A stretch of DNA of 64,000 nucleotides, taken from assembly GCF_014337215.1 (NCBI RefSeq), contig NZ_CP060635.1:2555501-2619500 (forward strand). Reading direction: 5' to 3'. The notes under the pieces were generated by a model, which ran no database searches, was not told where the DNA came from, and saw only the letters and a list, made by a program, of their open reading frames with translations. The DNA comes from Wansuia hejianensis. GTDB taxonomy: Bacteria; Bacillota; Clostridia; Lachnospirales; Lachnospiraceae. The translations under genes were made by a program, and so were the position numbers. Positions 8,573 to 16,977 of this stretch are shown here, piece by piece (the stretch's first letter is position 1; every line of letters starts with the position of its first letter).

Positions 8573-8624
8573 ACAGAGGGGGGCTGTAAAATCATCTGAA
8601 ATAATGATTTTGCGTTCCCCCTCC
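8573..8624 (-). terminator. Terminator after the DeoR gene
   Basis: Long hairpin: AGGGGG/CCCCCT outer stem and AAAATCAT/ATGATTTT inner stem, followed on the minus strand by CTGTTTTTTCG. It lies about 30 bp past the DeoR stop. Confidence 0.85.
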
Positions 8625-8655
8625 GGAATGGTGTATCCTCATCTATTATCTTTAT

Positions 8656-9426
8656 CTATTCCTCTTCTTTTGTATCTACCACGATCACATTCAGTTCCTT
8701 TTTCAGGCTGCTCAGTACCTGCCTGTCCAGCTGGTCGTCTGTCAGAAGGCCTGTGAGTTCTTTCCATTCGGCATATTTCACGATCGCCCTGGTCTTTGCC
8801 TTGCTGCTGTCTGCCAGCACGTAGGCTTCTCCGGCGTTCTGCATCATCCTTCTTTTGACCTCGGCCTCCGGGAAATTCTCCACGCAGGGACCGCTGGAAT
8901 CCAGAAAACCGCTGGTTCCCAGAAAAGCCAGGTCTGCATGTACATGGTCGATGCAGTAAGTCGCCAGCATTCCCGTAGCCGCCCCGCTCACCTGACTGAT
9001 CTCTCCTCCGATGAGGATCACCTTGATCTCGTTGGCGTTCATCAGTTCCGCAATCGGAGTAAAATTCGTAACCACGATGATATCTTTACGCATAATCAGC
9101 TGTCGGGCCAGCTGGTAGTTGGTACTGCCCGCATCCATGAAAATCACACTGCGGGACGGAACCAGCCTGGCCGCCTCTCTGGCGATCTTCTTTTTGACCT
9201 CTATGAACTTCTCTGATTTCTGGGAATAAGCGCTGGCGCTGGTCTCTACCAGGACTTCTGCAGAACCTTTATTTTTCTTGATAAAACCCTGGGCCTCCAG
9301 CTCCAGCAGATCTTTCCTGATGGTCTCGGTGCTCACCTGGAATCTACGCGCCAGATCCCCGACCTTTATCTTGCCCTTCTGAAGCAATAAATCAGAAATT
9401 TCCCGTCTTCTGTCTGATACAGTCAT
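8656..9426 (-). CDS. DeoR/GlpR-family transcriptional regulator
   Basis: 256 residues. An N-terminal winged helix (RRREISDLLLQKGKIKVGDLARRF, with VSTETIRKDLLELEAQGFI) is followed by a DeoR sensor domain that binds phosphorylated sugars (MDAGSTNYQLA near residue 90, GGEISQVSGAATG, FLGTSGF, ADSSKA). I chose the ATG at 9424-9426 because AAGGAGGAGG precedes it; an in-frame ATG 24 bases upstream lacks a site. It lies at the 3' end of a transcript that also carries an FGGY-kinase remnant, and 1 kb from a fruK-type kinase. FruR-FruK pairs are common in Firmicutes, so control of that kinase gene is plausible but inferred. Confidence 0.9.
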   Translation of the reverse strand: MTVSDRRREISDLLLQKGKIKVGDLARRFQVSTETIRKDLLELEAQGFIKKNKGSAEVLVETSASAYSQKSEKFIEVKKKIAREAARLVPSRSVIFMDAGSTNYQLARQLIMRKDIIVVTNFTPIAELMNANEIKVILIGGEISQVSGAATGMLATYCIDHVHADLAFLGTSGFLDSSGPCVENFPEAEVKRRMMQNAGEAYVLADSSKAKTRAIVKYAEWKELTGLLTDDQLDRQVLSSLKKELNVIVVDTKEEE

Positions 9427-9436
9427 AGCCTCCTCC

Positions 9437-9877
9437 TTACAATCTGCCATTGCTCTTATACTTCAGGTATTTGCCCTCCACCACATGAGGTGCACAGACC
9501 AGATGAGCCTTCTGCATGGCCGGTGACTGACGGAACCCATCCATCACCAGCGTTAAGCATTCCACTGTGCCCATTCCATAGGCCACGTCACCCCCGTGGA
9601 TAGCCCCCATCCCCAGGGCCACACAGGGCTGGTCATGGCCCCCGACCAGGATTGCCGGAGCCTTTGTCATGCCAAACCTTTTTACCAGCTCCGGAGAAAC
9701 CTCTCCGGTTCTGTCTCCCGCTTTCACAATTTCAGGAAGCTTTTCCTCACAGATACCTGCAGCCTGGCAGATCTCCCGGCTCCCGATCGGTCCGTGCAGC
9801 GGATGTGACACCACTTCGCCGTTGTACTGCCGCATGATTCCCCATTCATTGCGGATGATCTGTTTATCCTCATCCAC
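9437..9877 (-). pseudogene. FGGY-family carbohydrate kinase remnant (middle section only)
   Basis: The open frame encodes 146 residues that match only the central part of an FGGY sugar kinase: GSREICQAAGI, VSPELVKRFGM and especially the substrate-domain motif VGGHDQPCVALGMGAI followed by AYGMGTVE. Intact family members have about 480-520 residues. Here the ATP-binding N-terminus and the whole C-terminal domain are missing. The reading ends in KYKSNGRL, which runs into the DeoR leader. A promoter with good boxes (9912-9940) is still in place, so the transcript probably survives to express the DeoR gene. Confidence 0.75.
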
Positions 9878-9911
9878 ACATTCCTCTCTGTATAGCTTTG
9901 ATCATGCATGA

Positions 9912-9940
9912 ACTATAACACCATTAATTGCGATTTTCAA
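9912..9940 (-). promoter_or_regulatory. Promoter of the kinase remnant and DeoR gene
   Basis: Minus strand TTGAAA (9935-9940), 17-bp spacer, TATAGT (9912-9917). The flanks are AT-rich and hold TTGCGA and CAATAT half-sites like those at the fruK promoter. Confidence 0.6.
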
Positions 9941-10369
9941 TATTTCACAATTAATTATATTGTTATTATATATTTTAAACAATGTTAAACTTGTATTTAT
10001 TTTTCACAATATCTAAAAAAGAGAGATACGAAGTATCAACACGCTGGCAGACAGACAGCACCTGTCTGAATCCGGACAGCAGTTATCCAGAATGCAGGCA
10101 TTGGAGTTATTTTCAGGCATCAAAAAAGAAGCCTCCCGAATACTGCAAAATAGCGGGAAAAGCCTCTTTCCATTTGACCATATATTTTATACTCCAGAGT
10201 ATTCTATATCGCATGCCCCTGACGGGGCGGGGAGACAGCTCACGCAATTCCTCAGCTTCGCCAGGGCATGCGTTACGGGGCGCCCCGTGAGTATATCCAC
10301 AGAGGCAAAATACCTCACGCCGCAGCCATGGCTGTCCGTCAGCAACTTAAATTTGTCCGGATATCAATA
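9941..10369. other. Intergenic stretch with a dispersed repeat and a possible terminator
   Basis: No gene is supported here. The left part is AT-rich promoter DNA. Around 10128-10170 the minus strand forms a GAGGCTTTTCCCG/CGGGAGGCTTC stem followed by TTTTTT, a plausible terminator for fruK now 200 bp from its stop. Between them, 10185-10300 is a member of the GC-rich dispersed repeat described separately. Confidence 0.6.
10185..10300 (-). repeat. Dispersed GC-rich repeat, copy 1
   Basis: On the minus strand 10187-10240 reads AGCTGTCTCCCCGCCCCG, then CAGGGGCATG and ACTC-GGAGTATA. It aligns over about 53 bp with 20655-20707 and in part with 51060-51100. The right half (10255-10295) holds CAGGGCATGCGTTACGGG, a second related unit in opposite orientation. 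Confidence 0.7.
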
Positions 10370-11284
10370 TCATTCCGCCTCACTCATCTGCCTGTACAGC
10401 TTCTCTACATCCTCTCTCACTGCCAGCCCTTCTGAAAAGGCGCTGGCGCTCCCTGCCGCCACTCCCATGCGAAAGGCATGCTCATAGGAATGCTGCTCCA
10501 GCCATCCCGCCAGAAATCCGGCCACCATGGAATCGCCGGCCCCTACCGCGTTCACCAGCCTGCCTCTCAGAGCGGGCGAAGTGTGGACGCCTCCTTCTGC
10601 ATCTGCCAGCACCGCCCCCTCCTTCGACATGGATACCAGCACGTTGCAGGCTCCCTTTTCTATCAGTTTTTTCGCGTAGGGGATCACCTCTTCCCTGGTG
10701 GACAGCTCCACTCCAAAAAGCTCTCCCAGCTCATGGTGGTTTGGCTTTATCAGAAATGGATGATAGGGAATCACCTGCTGCAGCAAATCTCCCGTCGCGT
10801 CTACCACTATGGGAATCTGTTTCTTCTCCAAACGGCTCATGATGTCCCGGTAGACTGTATCCGGAATGCTGTCAGGGATGCTGCCTGCCAGAACCAGCAG
10901 GTCTCTGTCAGTCAACCCGTCCAGTAATTCCATGAGCTGCTGCAGCCGCCCGGGGCTGATCTCCGGCCCTTTCCCATTGATTTCTGTACCGTCGGACTCC
11001 TTCAGCTTGATATTAATCCGGGAACAGCCCTGCTCCAGCTGGATGAAGCGGGCATTTATTCCCTGACCGTCCAGCTTTCTGCTGATCTCCTGCCCCACGA
11101 AGCCTGCGGTAAAGCCCAGGGCTGTACTCTCAAAGCCGAGGTTTTTCAGTACGATAGAAACATTAATTCCCTTTCCGCCCGGATATATCTGTTCGGCAGC
11201 TGTCCGGTTTGTCTTCCCCATCCGGAATTCAGGCACAGAAACAATATAATCCAGCGCGGGGTTAAAGGTCACAGTGTAAATCAT
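10370..11284 (-). CDS. fruK: 1-phosphofructokinase / PfkB-family hexose-phosphate kinase
   Basis: A 304-residue PfkB/ribokinase-fold kinase. It begins MIYTVTFNPALDYIV and has the substrate motif YPGGKGINVSIVLKNLG (about 36-52) and the catalytic signature NAVGAGDSMVAGFLAGW with its Asp base near residue 250. This matches FruK/LacC-type kinases, which make fructose 1,6-bisphosphate or tagatose 1,6-bisphosphate. No PTS fructose permease is seen beside it, so the substrate is uncertain. GGAGGAAGAAT precedes the chosen ATG at 11282-11284; another ATG lies 24 bases upstream without such a site. The promoter carries a palindrome overlapping the -10. Confidence 0.85.
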   Translation of the reverse strand: MIYTVTFNPALDYIVSVPEFRMGKTNRTAAEQIYPGGKGINVSIVLKNLGFESTALGFTAGFVGQEISRKLDGQGINARFIQLEQGCSRINIKLKESDGTEINGKGPEISPGRLQQLMELLDGLTDRDLLVLAGSIPDSIPDTVYRDIMSRLEKKQIPIVVDATGDLLQQVIPYHPFLIKPNHHELGELFGVELSTREEVIPYAKKLIEKGACNVLVSMSKEGAVLADAEGGVHTSPALRGRLVNAVGAGDSMVAGFLAGWLEQHSYEHAFRMGVAAGSASAFSEGLAVREDVEKLYRQMSEAE

Positions 11285-11318
11285 ATTCTTCCTCCGTCTT
11301 GTGTTCATTAATGTATCG

Positions 11319-11353
11319 CAATATTTTATATTGTGTTTTTAATATAATCACAA
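11319..11353 (-). promoter_or_regulatory. fruK promoter with an operator-like palindrome
   Basis: Minus strand TTGTGA (11348-11353), 17-bp spacer, TATAAA (11325-11330). A CAATATTTTATATTG inverted repeat (11319-11333) overlaps the -10 and is a plausible repressor site. Confidence 0.55.
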
Positions 11354-11439
11354 CCTCATTTATTGATTACTATCATACGTTTTAACGACCCATCTGTCAA
11401 CAGTAACCTTTTTATCTTTCTGTAATTTGGAATTTCTAG

Positions 11440-11478
11440 ACTCAGGAGTATATCCCGCAGAACAGCACGGGCTGTTCC
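11440..11478 (-). repeat. Dispersed repeat, short copy
   Basis: The minus strand reads GAACAGCCCGTGCTGTTC followed by TGCGGGATATACTCC. This has the hairpin head and the GCGGGATA-ACTC tail of the repeat at 20643-20707 but lacks the CCCCGCCCCG centre. Confidence 0.5.
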
Positions 11479-11503
11479 CGGCAGTCTTTTCACATTTCAC
11501 GGC

Positions 11504-13056
11504 TCAACGCGGGCGCACCGGCTTTAGGCTAATCAGGATATTTTTGATCTGGTCTATGGATATGGGTTTGGCTATATGGCCATTCATTCCAGCCCTTCTG
11601 GCCCTTTTCACATCCTCGTTAAAAGCATCAGCGGTCATTGCGATGATCGGCAGTTCTTCAATATCCTTCATTCCCGAATCACGTATCGCGCGGGCTGCAT
11701 CATAACCATTCATTACAGGCATCTGGATGTCCATGAAAACAATATCATAATAATGCGGCGGGTGTGAGCAAACCGCCTCTACCGCTGCTTTTCCATTTTC
11801 TGCCCACTCAGTCTCCGCGCCCAAAAGCTCGATCATCTCTGCAGCAATCTGGCGGTTGATTTCATTGTCCTCCACCAAAAGTACCCGGATGCCTGCCAGC
11901 GACGTCAATATCTCCTGTTGTGATTCTCTTTCCCGGCCTTTTGTTTCATCACATTTATTCAGGCAGATAATGACTTCAAACCGTGTCCCTTTTCCATATT
12001 GACTTTCAACCTGTATGCTGCCGCCCATCATTGTGACGAGATTCTTTACAATCGTCATCCCCAGGCCTGTTCCCTTGGTCTTGCTTGTACGGCTGTCATC
12101 GGCACGGCTGAAGGGCTCATAGATATGCTCCAGATATTCCTTTTTCATTCCGACACCGTTATCCTCCACTGTAAATTGATAAGTGCCTACCTGCAAGTCA
12201 TTTTTCTTTAGTTCCCTCAGACGAACAGATATCTTTCCTCCATCCTGGGTGTATTTTGAAGCATTTTCCAACAGATTCACAAGAATCTGCTTCAGCCGCT
12301 CTTCGTCTCCGGATACCCGGCAATGGATGCCGGACTCTATATCTGCCTTCAGTATCTGCTTCCTCGTTTCAGCTGATACGTTCACCATCTCCACAACATC
12401 CTGCATCATATCCTGGAGATCAAATTCCTTTTCATTCAGCTTTGCCACACCGCTCTCAATCTTGCTGACATCCAGGACCTCGTTAATCAGCCCCAGCAGG
12501 TGAGCGCCGGCGCTGGATATTTTCTCCAGGTAATCTGCCATCCTTTCACTGTCCAGGATGTGAAGCTGTGCCAGCTCTGTCATCCCAATGATGGCATTCA
12601 TCCTCATTGGCCCGTTCGATCCGTGCCGCTGTAAATTCTACCATATGGTATGTGTCCCTGCCCGTTAGACGCCGGAACCGTTTGGATATCTGTTTTCTCC
12701 CCTTCCCAAACAAACGGAGCAGCGCTTCGCTGGATTTTCCCGGCCCCCTGCCTTTCTTCAAAATTCATCCGGTGAGGCGAAACAGTCACCGCCACCGCGC
12801 GGATATGATCATCCCAGATCACTCGGTTGGCTGTGACATCCACCGTCGTTTTCAAAACAGGATCATGGCAGACGATATGCCCTGACGACTTCTCCCCCAT
12901 CGCGTCCAACGGGCAATTAGAGCACACCTCAGGCCAGACTTCATGGCATTTTACCCCGACTGCCGCCTTCCCGCGGCTTGTCTCGCGGCAACGCTGATTA
13001 AAAAACAGAAGTTTATGAGCCTCTTCCGTACACTCTGGAGTATAGCTTTTTACCAC
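11504..13056 (-). pseudogene. Hybrid sensor histidine kinase / response regulator, broken by internal deletions
   Basis: Two adjacent open frames are pieces of one large hybrid kinase. 12604-13056 gives an N-terminal sensor part (HKLLFFNQRCRE, CSNCPLDAMGE, WDDHIRAVAVTVSPH), then shifts frame. An overlapping frame continues SSEALLRLFGKGRKQISKRF and YHMVEFTAARIERA. The 11504-12607 frame then starts abruptly at MNAIIGMTELAQ. It lacks the SHDIRTP phospho-acceptor His box and the linker that normally precede it. After that the ATPase domain is intact (LVNLLENASKYTQDGG, DNGVGM, GTGLGM) and a receiver domain follows (LLVEDNEINRQ, MDIQMPVMNG with its Asp). Without the His box it cannot autophosphorylate. 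The ancestral protein was probably more than 900 residues. Confidence 0.8.
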
Positions 13057-13191
13057 TCTCCGTCTACAAACCGTAAAACTTTAATCAATATAACACGCCA
13101 AAAGAATATGGATCAATTTTATTTGGCAATTTCCCAGCATAGCCTCAAATTATCTTAATTTCCATACCTGAAACTCCCTGAGGGCTTAAAA

Positions 13192-13232
13192 AAACTCCGG
13201 CCAGAGAGTCTGACGCTCTTCTGCCGGAGTTT
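13192..13232 (-). terminator. Terminator after the desulfoferrodoxin gene
   Basis: AAACTCCGGC/GCCGGAGTTT 10-bp stem followed on the minus strand by TTTTAAG, directly after the stop codon. Confidence 0.85.
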
Positions 13233-13241
13233 ATTTATCTG

Positions 13242-13637
13242 TTAAATATCTGTTTTCCAAAAACCGTGGAGGTTGCAATAAGCATATGCCGCCACCGGCT
13301 TGTCGCCCTCTGCGAGGGCAAAGCAGGCTCTGGGAGCTTGATCTGATTTCAGCTCTACTCTCTGCAGACCCTTTTCTGTTTCCAGATATACAAAATTGAT
13401 ACTGTGTTCAGCCGTCATTGGATGGGCGATGCTGCCCACAGTGACGGTAACCTCTGAGCCATTCTGCTCTACAACAGGAATATGTTTTTCCGCAGCTCCT
13501 TCAGAAGTATTAGCCGTGAGCTCCTTCATCTCCTTGCCACAGCAGGTAAACCTTACGCCGTCACTGGAGCGGAGCACCTCGATCACATCCTCGCATCCTT
13601 CACATGCAAATATTCTCAATTGTTTCATAAATGCCAC
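13242..13637 (-). CDS. dfx: Desulfoferrodoxin / superoxide reductase
   Basis: 131 residues with both iron centres of a 2Fe desulfoferrodoxin. The rubredoxin-like Cys4 site is C-EGC near residues 13-16 plus CC at 32-33. The catalytic Fe(His4Cys) site is made of EKHIPVV, AHPMTAEHSI and the C-terminal CNLHGFW. It reduces superoxide to peroxide in the cytoplasm of anaerobes, using rubredoxin as donor, without making oxygen. It is monocistronic, with a strong terminator. GAGGGTGGC precedes the first ATG; an alternative ATG is nine bases further in. Confidence 0.93.
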   Translation of the reverse strand: MAFMKQLRIFACEGCEDVIEVLRSSDGVRFTCCGKEMKELTANTSEGAAEKHIPVVEQNGSEVTVTVGSIAHPMTAEHSINFVYLETEKGLQRVELKSDQAPRACFALAEGDKPVAAYAYCNLHGFWKTDI

Positions 13638-13709
13638 CCTCTTTTTATTTACTTTTCCATAGGTTTTCCTGAAAAACGTTTTTTATGCAATTCGTTATAC
13701 CGATTCTAG

Positions 13710-14270
13710 CTAACAAATTCCCATGTTCCCCAAGATCACTGCTATAACTGTAACAACTGCCCGAATTATCACGCTTACAACAAAGACATACTTATATCCC
13801 TGTTTCAAATCAACTTTACAAATTTCAAAAGTGCTGTGGATTCTTCCGCTATGCGGCAGCGAGTCCAGCGAACAGCTTGCGATCGAACAGATTCTGTTCA
13901 GGATGGCCGGATTTGCCGACTGAAGCCAGGTATTAGCAAATGTGCTGCATGCGATTTGTATACCGCCGCTTGCAGATGCTGTAATACCAGAAACTACTGC
14001 TGTTGAGAGTGCCGCGGACGCATATACATTCCGTGAGGGGTTGAGAAGCAGTGCAACACAGGCCTCAAAACCCCTCGTATTTTTCACAACTGAGCCGAAG
14101 CCTATAATAATACAGAGACTGGCCATCGGGCGAATCCAGTCGTTGCAGCCCTCTTTCACAGCAACTGCTATTTGTTTTCTTTTCTTAAGGTTAAATAGCA
14201 GTATCGAAATGATTGCCAGCACCAGCGCCAAATCTACCGACTGATAGACAGTCAGCGTATTTTCAATAAT
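13710..14270 (-). pseudogene. GntP-family gluconate:H+ symporter, C-terminal fragment
   Basis: Some 185 residues corresponding to the C-terminal part of a GntP-type permease: LVLAIISILLFNLKK, a GFGSVVKNTRGF loop, SGITASASGGIQIA, ICSIASCSLDSLPHSG and a last hydrophobic helix. Family members have about 440-450 residues in 12 or more helices, so more than half is missing. The frame stays open upstream through 14231 until about 14270, where the IS91-type element begins (CCCCTCA hairpin). The element therefore seems to have cut the gene. Confidence 0.75.
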
Positions 14271-14276
14271 CCCCTG

Positions 14277-14294
14277 CCCCTCAGTCTTGAGGGG
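14277..14294. repeat. Hairpin at the left end of the IS91-type element
   Basis: CCCCTCA-GTCT-TGAGGGG, a perfect 7-bp stem with a 4-nt loop at the boundary between the permease fragment and the transposase remnant. IS91-type elements have subterminal hairpins, so this may mark an end. Confidence 0.45.
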
Positions 14295-14336
14295 TTAGGG
14301 GTTTCTTTTTCTGTTACTTTCCTTCATAATAGTCTT

Positions 14337-15013
14337 ATGAATATACTACAAAAGATTTTTTCCGACCATTTTGAAGAAATGATTTATCTTCAACATCTTA
14401 GTGACTCTGTCATCGAAAATGTAGAAAAAATGATTCACTGCGGCAACATGTATTCCATCAACAGGACTACTTCTATGTCTTTTAAGCTCATTGATGTCCA
14501 GCACCGGCACTGCGTCTTTACTATCGCCAGAGAACTTCGTCCCTTTTTTCTGCAGGACCGTTCCCTTTTAAACTCTCTCTTTTCCTCCGTTAATAGCGTT
14601 GTTTCCCGCATGTTTCATAAAGATAACAAATCAGAGCTATGCCCAATCAATGCAATCCCAGTCAAGTCATTAAGTATATCGGCCGCTACCTTGGCAGACC
14701 TGTCATCGCCACTTCTCGCATTGACTCTTATGACGGTGTTTGTGTAACCTTCCATTACAACCGCCATGAAGATAATCAATTGATTACTGAAATGATTTCT
14801 GCCCTTGCTTTCATTTCCCGTTTAACACAGTATATCCCCGAAAAACCCTTTAAAATGATCCGCTACTATGGTATTTATGCCAGACATCGTCAATCTGACC
14901 TGCTTTTACGCAGAGCTATTTCTAAAGAAAAACATAAAATCTATCTCTCTTTCAACCGCTGGCGGGACTCCATCTCCATCCTTCATTCTCGTGATACAAT
15001 GAAACTATCTTAA
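14337..15013 (+). pseudogene. IS91-family (Y2) transposase, internally deleted and frameshifted
   Basis: Two overlapping plus-strand frames form one broken transposase. The first (from the ATG at 14337) gives MIHCGNMYSINRTTSMSFK and LRPFFLQDRSLLNSLFS; the zinc-finger segment expected between MIHCG and NMYS is missing. After KDNKSE the frame changes at 14638, where AMPNQCNPSQVIKYIGRYLG continues in another frame, so the catalytic middle is deleted. The region ends RWRDSISILHS instead of running on to the C-terminal Cys motif. Three deletions make it inactive. It faces the opposite way to all neighbours. Confidence 0.8.
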
Positions 15014-15019
15014 ATCTGA

Positions 15020-15229
15020 ATGGAGGCGGTTACAATCAAACGTATGACTGAAGCGGAGCTTGCAAAAGAACTACGGGCGCAATATATTCAAAATCCTCCG
15101 GAAGGCATGACTTCTGATGAAGTCCGTGACATGGATGACGATGACCTTCTGGATATGGACGATTTTTTACATGAATTCGATGATATCGATGAGGACGATT
15201 TTGATGTAGAAGGATTCTATATTTTCTAA
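15020..15229 (+). CDS. Small acidic protein of unknown function next to the IS remnant
   Basis: 69 residues, extremely acidic in the second half (runs such as DMDDDDLLDMDDFLHEFDDI), with a basic N-terminus. It begins six bases after the transposase remnant and ends at a plus-strand terminator, so it looks like a passenger of the IS91-type element. I do not recognise a family. The start is uncertain: the GGAGG motif lies just inside the first ATG at 15020, and an in-frame ATG at 15044 is 16 bases behind GGAGG. It could be a DNA-mimic-like protein judging by charge alone, but nothing else supports that. Confidence 0.45.
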   Translation: MEAVTIKRMTEAELAKELRAQYIQNPPEGMTSDEVRDMDDDDLLDMDDFLHEFDDIDEDDFDVEGFYIF

Positions 15230-15251
15230 ATCAGAAACGTCTATTTCCAAT

Positions 15252-15275
15252 GCCCGCTTTTCTAGCGGGCTATTT
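15252..15275 (+). terminator. Terminator of the IS91-type element
   Basis: GCCCGC/GCGGGC stem (15252-15257, 15265-15270) followed by TATTTTC on the plus strand. Confidence 0.7.
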
Positions 15276-15320
15276 TCATTCCCAAATCCATAACTAAGCA
15301 ATTTCCTATAAAGCCAAAAA

Positions 15321-15350
15321 GGCCGGAAGCTTAATTTCAAGCTTCCAGCC
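15321..15350 (-). terminator. Terminator of the 11-gene uxu/iol operon
   Basis: 12-bp stem with one mismatch (15321-15332 with 15339-15350), followed on the minus strand by TTTTTGG. The stop codon of uxuB lies in the stem. Confidence 0.85.
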
Positions 15351-16959
15351 CATTCAGATATTTTATCAGCGTCTTCCTCACCGCGCCGATCCCGGTAATT
15401 TCTTCCCTGAACATCTTTTCTATTTTTTTTCCTATTTTAGCCTGATACAAATCACAGCCAAAGATACGACTATTTGATAATATGGGAACCAGCCGGTTTC
15501 CCACCGTGTCCGGCCGGCCCGGACTAATTCCCTCCAGATATCCGCTCAGCTCACCTAACATCGGGTCTGCGGACCTGTGAAAAACTTTTCCGTTATCGTC
15601 CACCCCCAAAAGATATCTGAGCCATCCGGCGATGGCCAGCGGGATGGCCTGCAGCCTGCCTGCGTCTCCATACCGGTCCACATAAGCTTTTATGGTTTCT
15701 CCATAGCGGATTCCTATCTTCTGGGAAGTATCCGTTGCAATCCGCTGGGGCGTATCCGGCATATACGGGTTGGGAATTCTTTCGCGGATGACTTCAGCCG
15801 CGAACTTTTCAGGAGACAGTATCCCCGGGTTCGTGACTACCGGAAGCCCTTCCTTCAGCCCAATGCGGCAGACTAATTCATGTAATTCCCTGTCCTGCAT
15901 TTCGTCTGAGATACGCGTGTAGCCCAGCAGGCAGCCGTACACGGCCAGGGCTGTATGCAGCGGGTTCAGACAAGTGGTAACTTTCATTCTTTCCGCCTTG
16001 TTTACAGTCTCGCGGTCAGTCATATATATCCCCGCCTTCTCAAACGGCGGGCGGCCATTGGGGAACCTGTCCTCAATCACCAGATACTGGGGGCCCTCCG
16101 CATTGACATAGGGAGCAATATATGTATTTTTCCGCGTGACCACAGGCTCCATTCCTTCTATGCCGAGGGACGCCAGTTCATCTCTGATAGAAGCCGCCGG
16201 CCTGGGAGTGATTTTATCAATCATGCTCCAGGGAAAGGATACCTGCGCTTCATCGGAGAGATATCTGACAAACCCTTCCGAAACATAGCCCCGCTCCTCC
16301 CAGCCTCTCGCGAAGGTCAGGACGGCCGTTTTCAGCTTCTCACCATTTCGTGAACAATTATCCATGGAAACGGCTGCCACCGGTCCGCCTCCGCCTTTGA
16401 ATCTCTCATACAGCAGAGCCGTGACCACTGCCATGGCCGATTGGGGCCCGGAAGGTCCTCTTTCCAGATCGGCGCATACCGCCGGCAGATATTCCCCGTG
16501 TGTATCGCACACCGCATACCCTTTTTCTGTGATTGTGAAAGAACAAATCTGCAGGGACGGGCTCGCAAATATCTGCTTCAGCCTCTGCCAGCACTCAGGT
16601 TCCTCCGTATTGGCTTTTAATGCCTCCGCCAGCGAGCCGATCACCCTTTTCCGGCTGTTTCCATCCGGTAAAAGGGTAACGCCCAATACCAGATTATCAA
16701 AGGGTGCATAGATTTTATCAATGACATCGAAATCAAAGGCTTCCGCACAGGTGATCCCCCGGTCCAGCGCCTTCTGTTCAATTAAATGGTCTGCAATGCC
16801 GCCCATAAAGATCCTGAATATATTTCCGATTCCAAAGTGTACCCATACCGGTTCCTTTTGTGCAGCCGACCGAATCCGTCCGATCTCATAGGTAGGAATC
16901 GCCACGCCGGCTTTTTTCCAGAATTCCCGCCTCCTTAAACCGTCCAATGTTAAATTCAT
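15337..16959 (-). CDS. uxuB: D-fructuronate (mannonate) oxidoreductase, mannitol-dehydrogenase family
   Basis: A 540-residue long-chain dehydrogenase of the mannitol dehydrogenase family. The nucleotide-binding N-terminus shows VWVHFGIGNIFRIFMGG. The catalytic Lys/Asn region shows SMIDKITPRP and RKNTYIAPYVNAEGP, with KVTTCLNPLHTALAVYG in the C-terminal domain. It interconverts D-fructuronate and D-mannonate with NAD(H) in the cytoplasm. The adjacent upstream gene is uxuA, separated by 18 bases, the classic pair for hexuronate use. It is the last gene of the operon. Tagaturonate reductase is a less likely alternative because of the uxuA partner. No uxaC (uronate isomerase) is in the window. 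Confidence 0.9.
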   Translation of the reverse strand: MNLTLDGLRRREFWKKAGVAIPTYEIGRIRSAAQKEPVWVHFGIGNIFRIFMGGIADHLIEQKALDRGITCAEAFDFDVIDKIYAPFDNLVLGVTLLPDGNSRKRVIGSLAEALKANTEEPECWQRLKQIFASPSLQICSFTITEKGYAVCDTHGEYLPAVCADLERGPSGPQSAMAVVTALLYERFKGGGGPVAAVSMDNCSRNGEKLKTAVLTFARGWEERGYVSEGFVRYLSDEAQVSFPWSMIDKITPRPAASIRDELASLGIEGMEPVVTRKNTYIAPYVNAEGPQYLVIEDRFPNGRPPFEKAGIYMTDRETVNKAERMKVTTCLNPLHTALAVYGCLLGYTRISDEMQDRELHELVCRIGLKEGLPVVTNPGILSPEKFAAEVIRERIPNPYMPDTPQRIATDTSQKIGIRYGETIKAYVDRYGDAGRLQAIPLAIAGWLRYLLGVDDNGKVFHRSADPMLGELSGYLEGISPGRPDTVGNRLVPILSNSRIFGCDLYQAKIGKKIEKMFREEITGIGAVRKTLIKYLNGLEA

Positions 16960-16977
16960 GGATGTTCATCCTTTCCC

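Noticed and set aside
9437..9877. An intact small sugar kinase
   Set aside because: It has only the middle section of an FGGY kinase and lacks both the ATP-binding start and the C-terminal domain.
12604..13056. A separate 150-residue protein gene
   Set aside because: Its first part is a sensor segment of the hybrid histidine kinase and the rest is out-of-frame translation after a deletion, so it is counted in the pseudogene.
13660..13690. A catabolite-repression (cre) site at GAAAAACGTTTTTT
   Set aside because: Spacing does not match the cre consensus and it is isolated; AT-rich chance similarity is likely.
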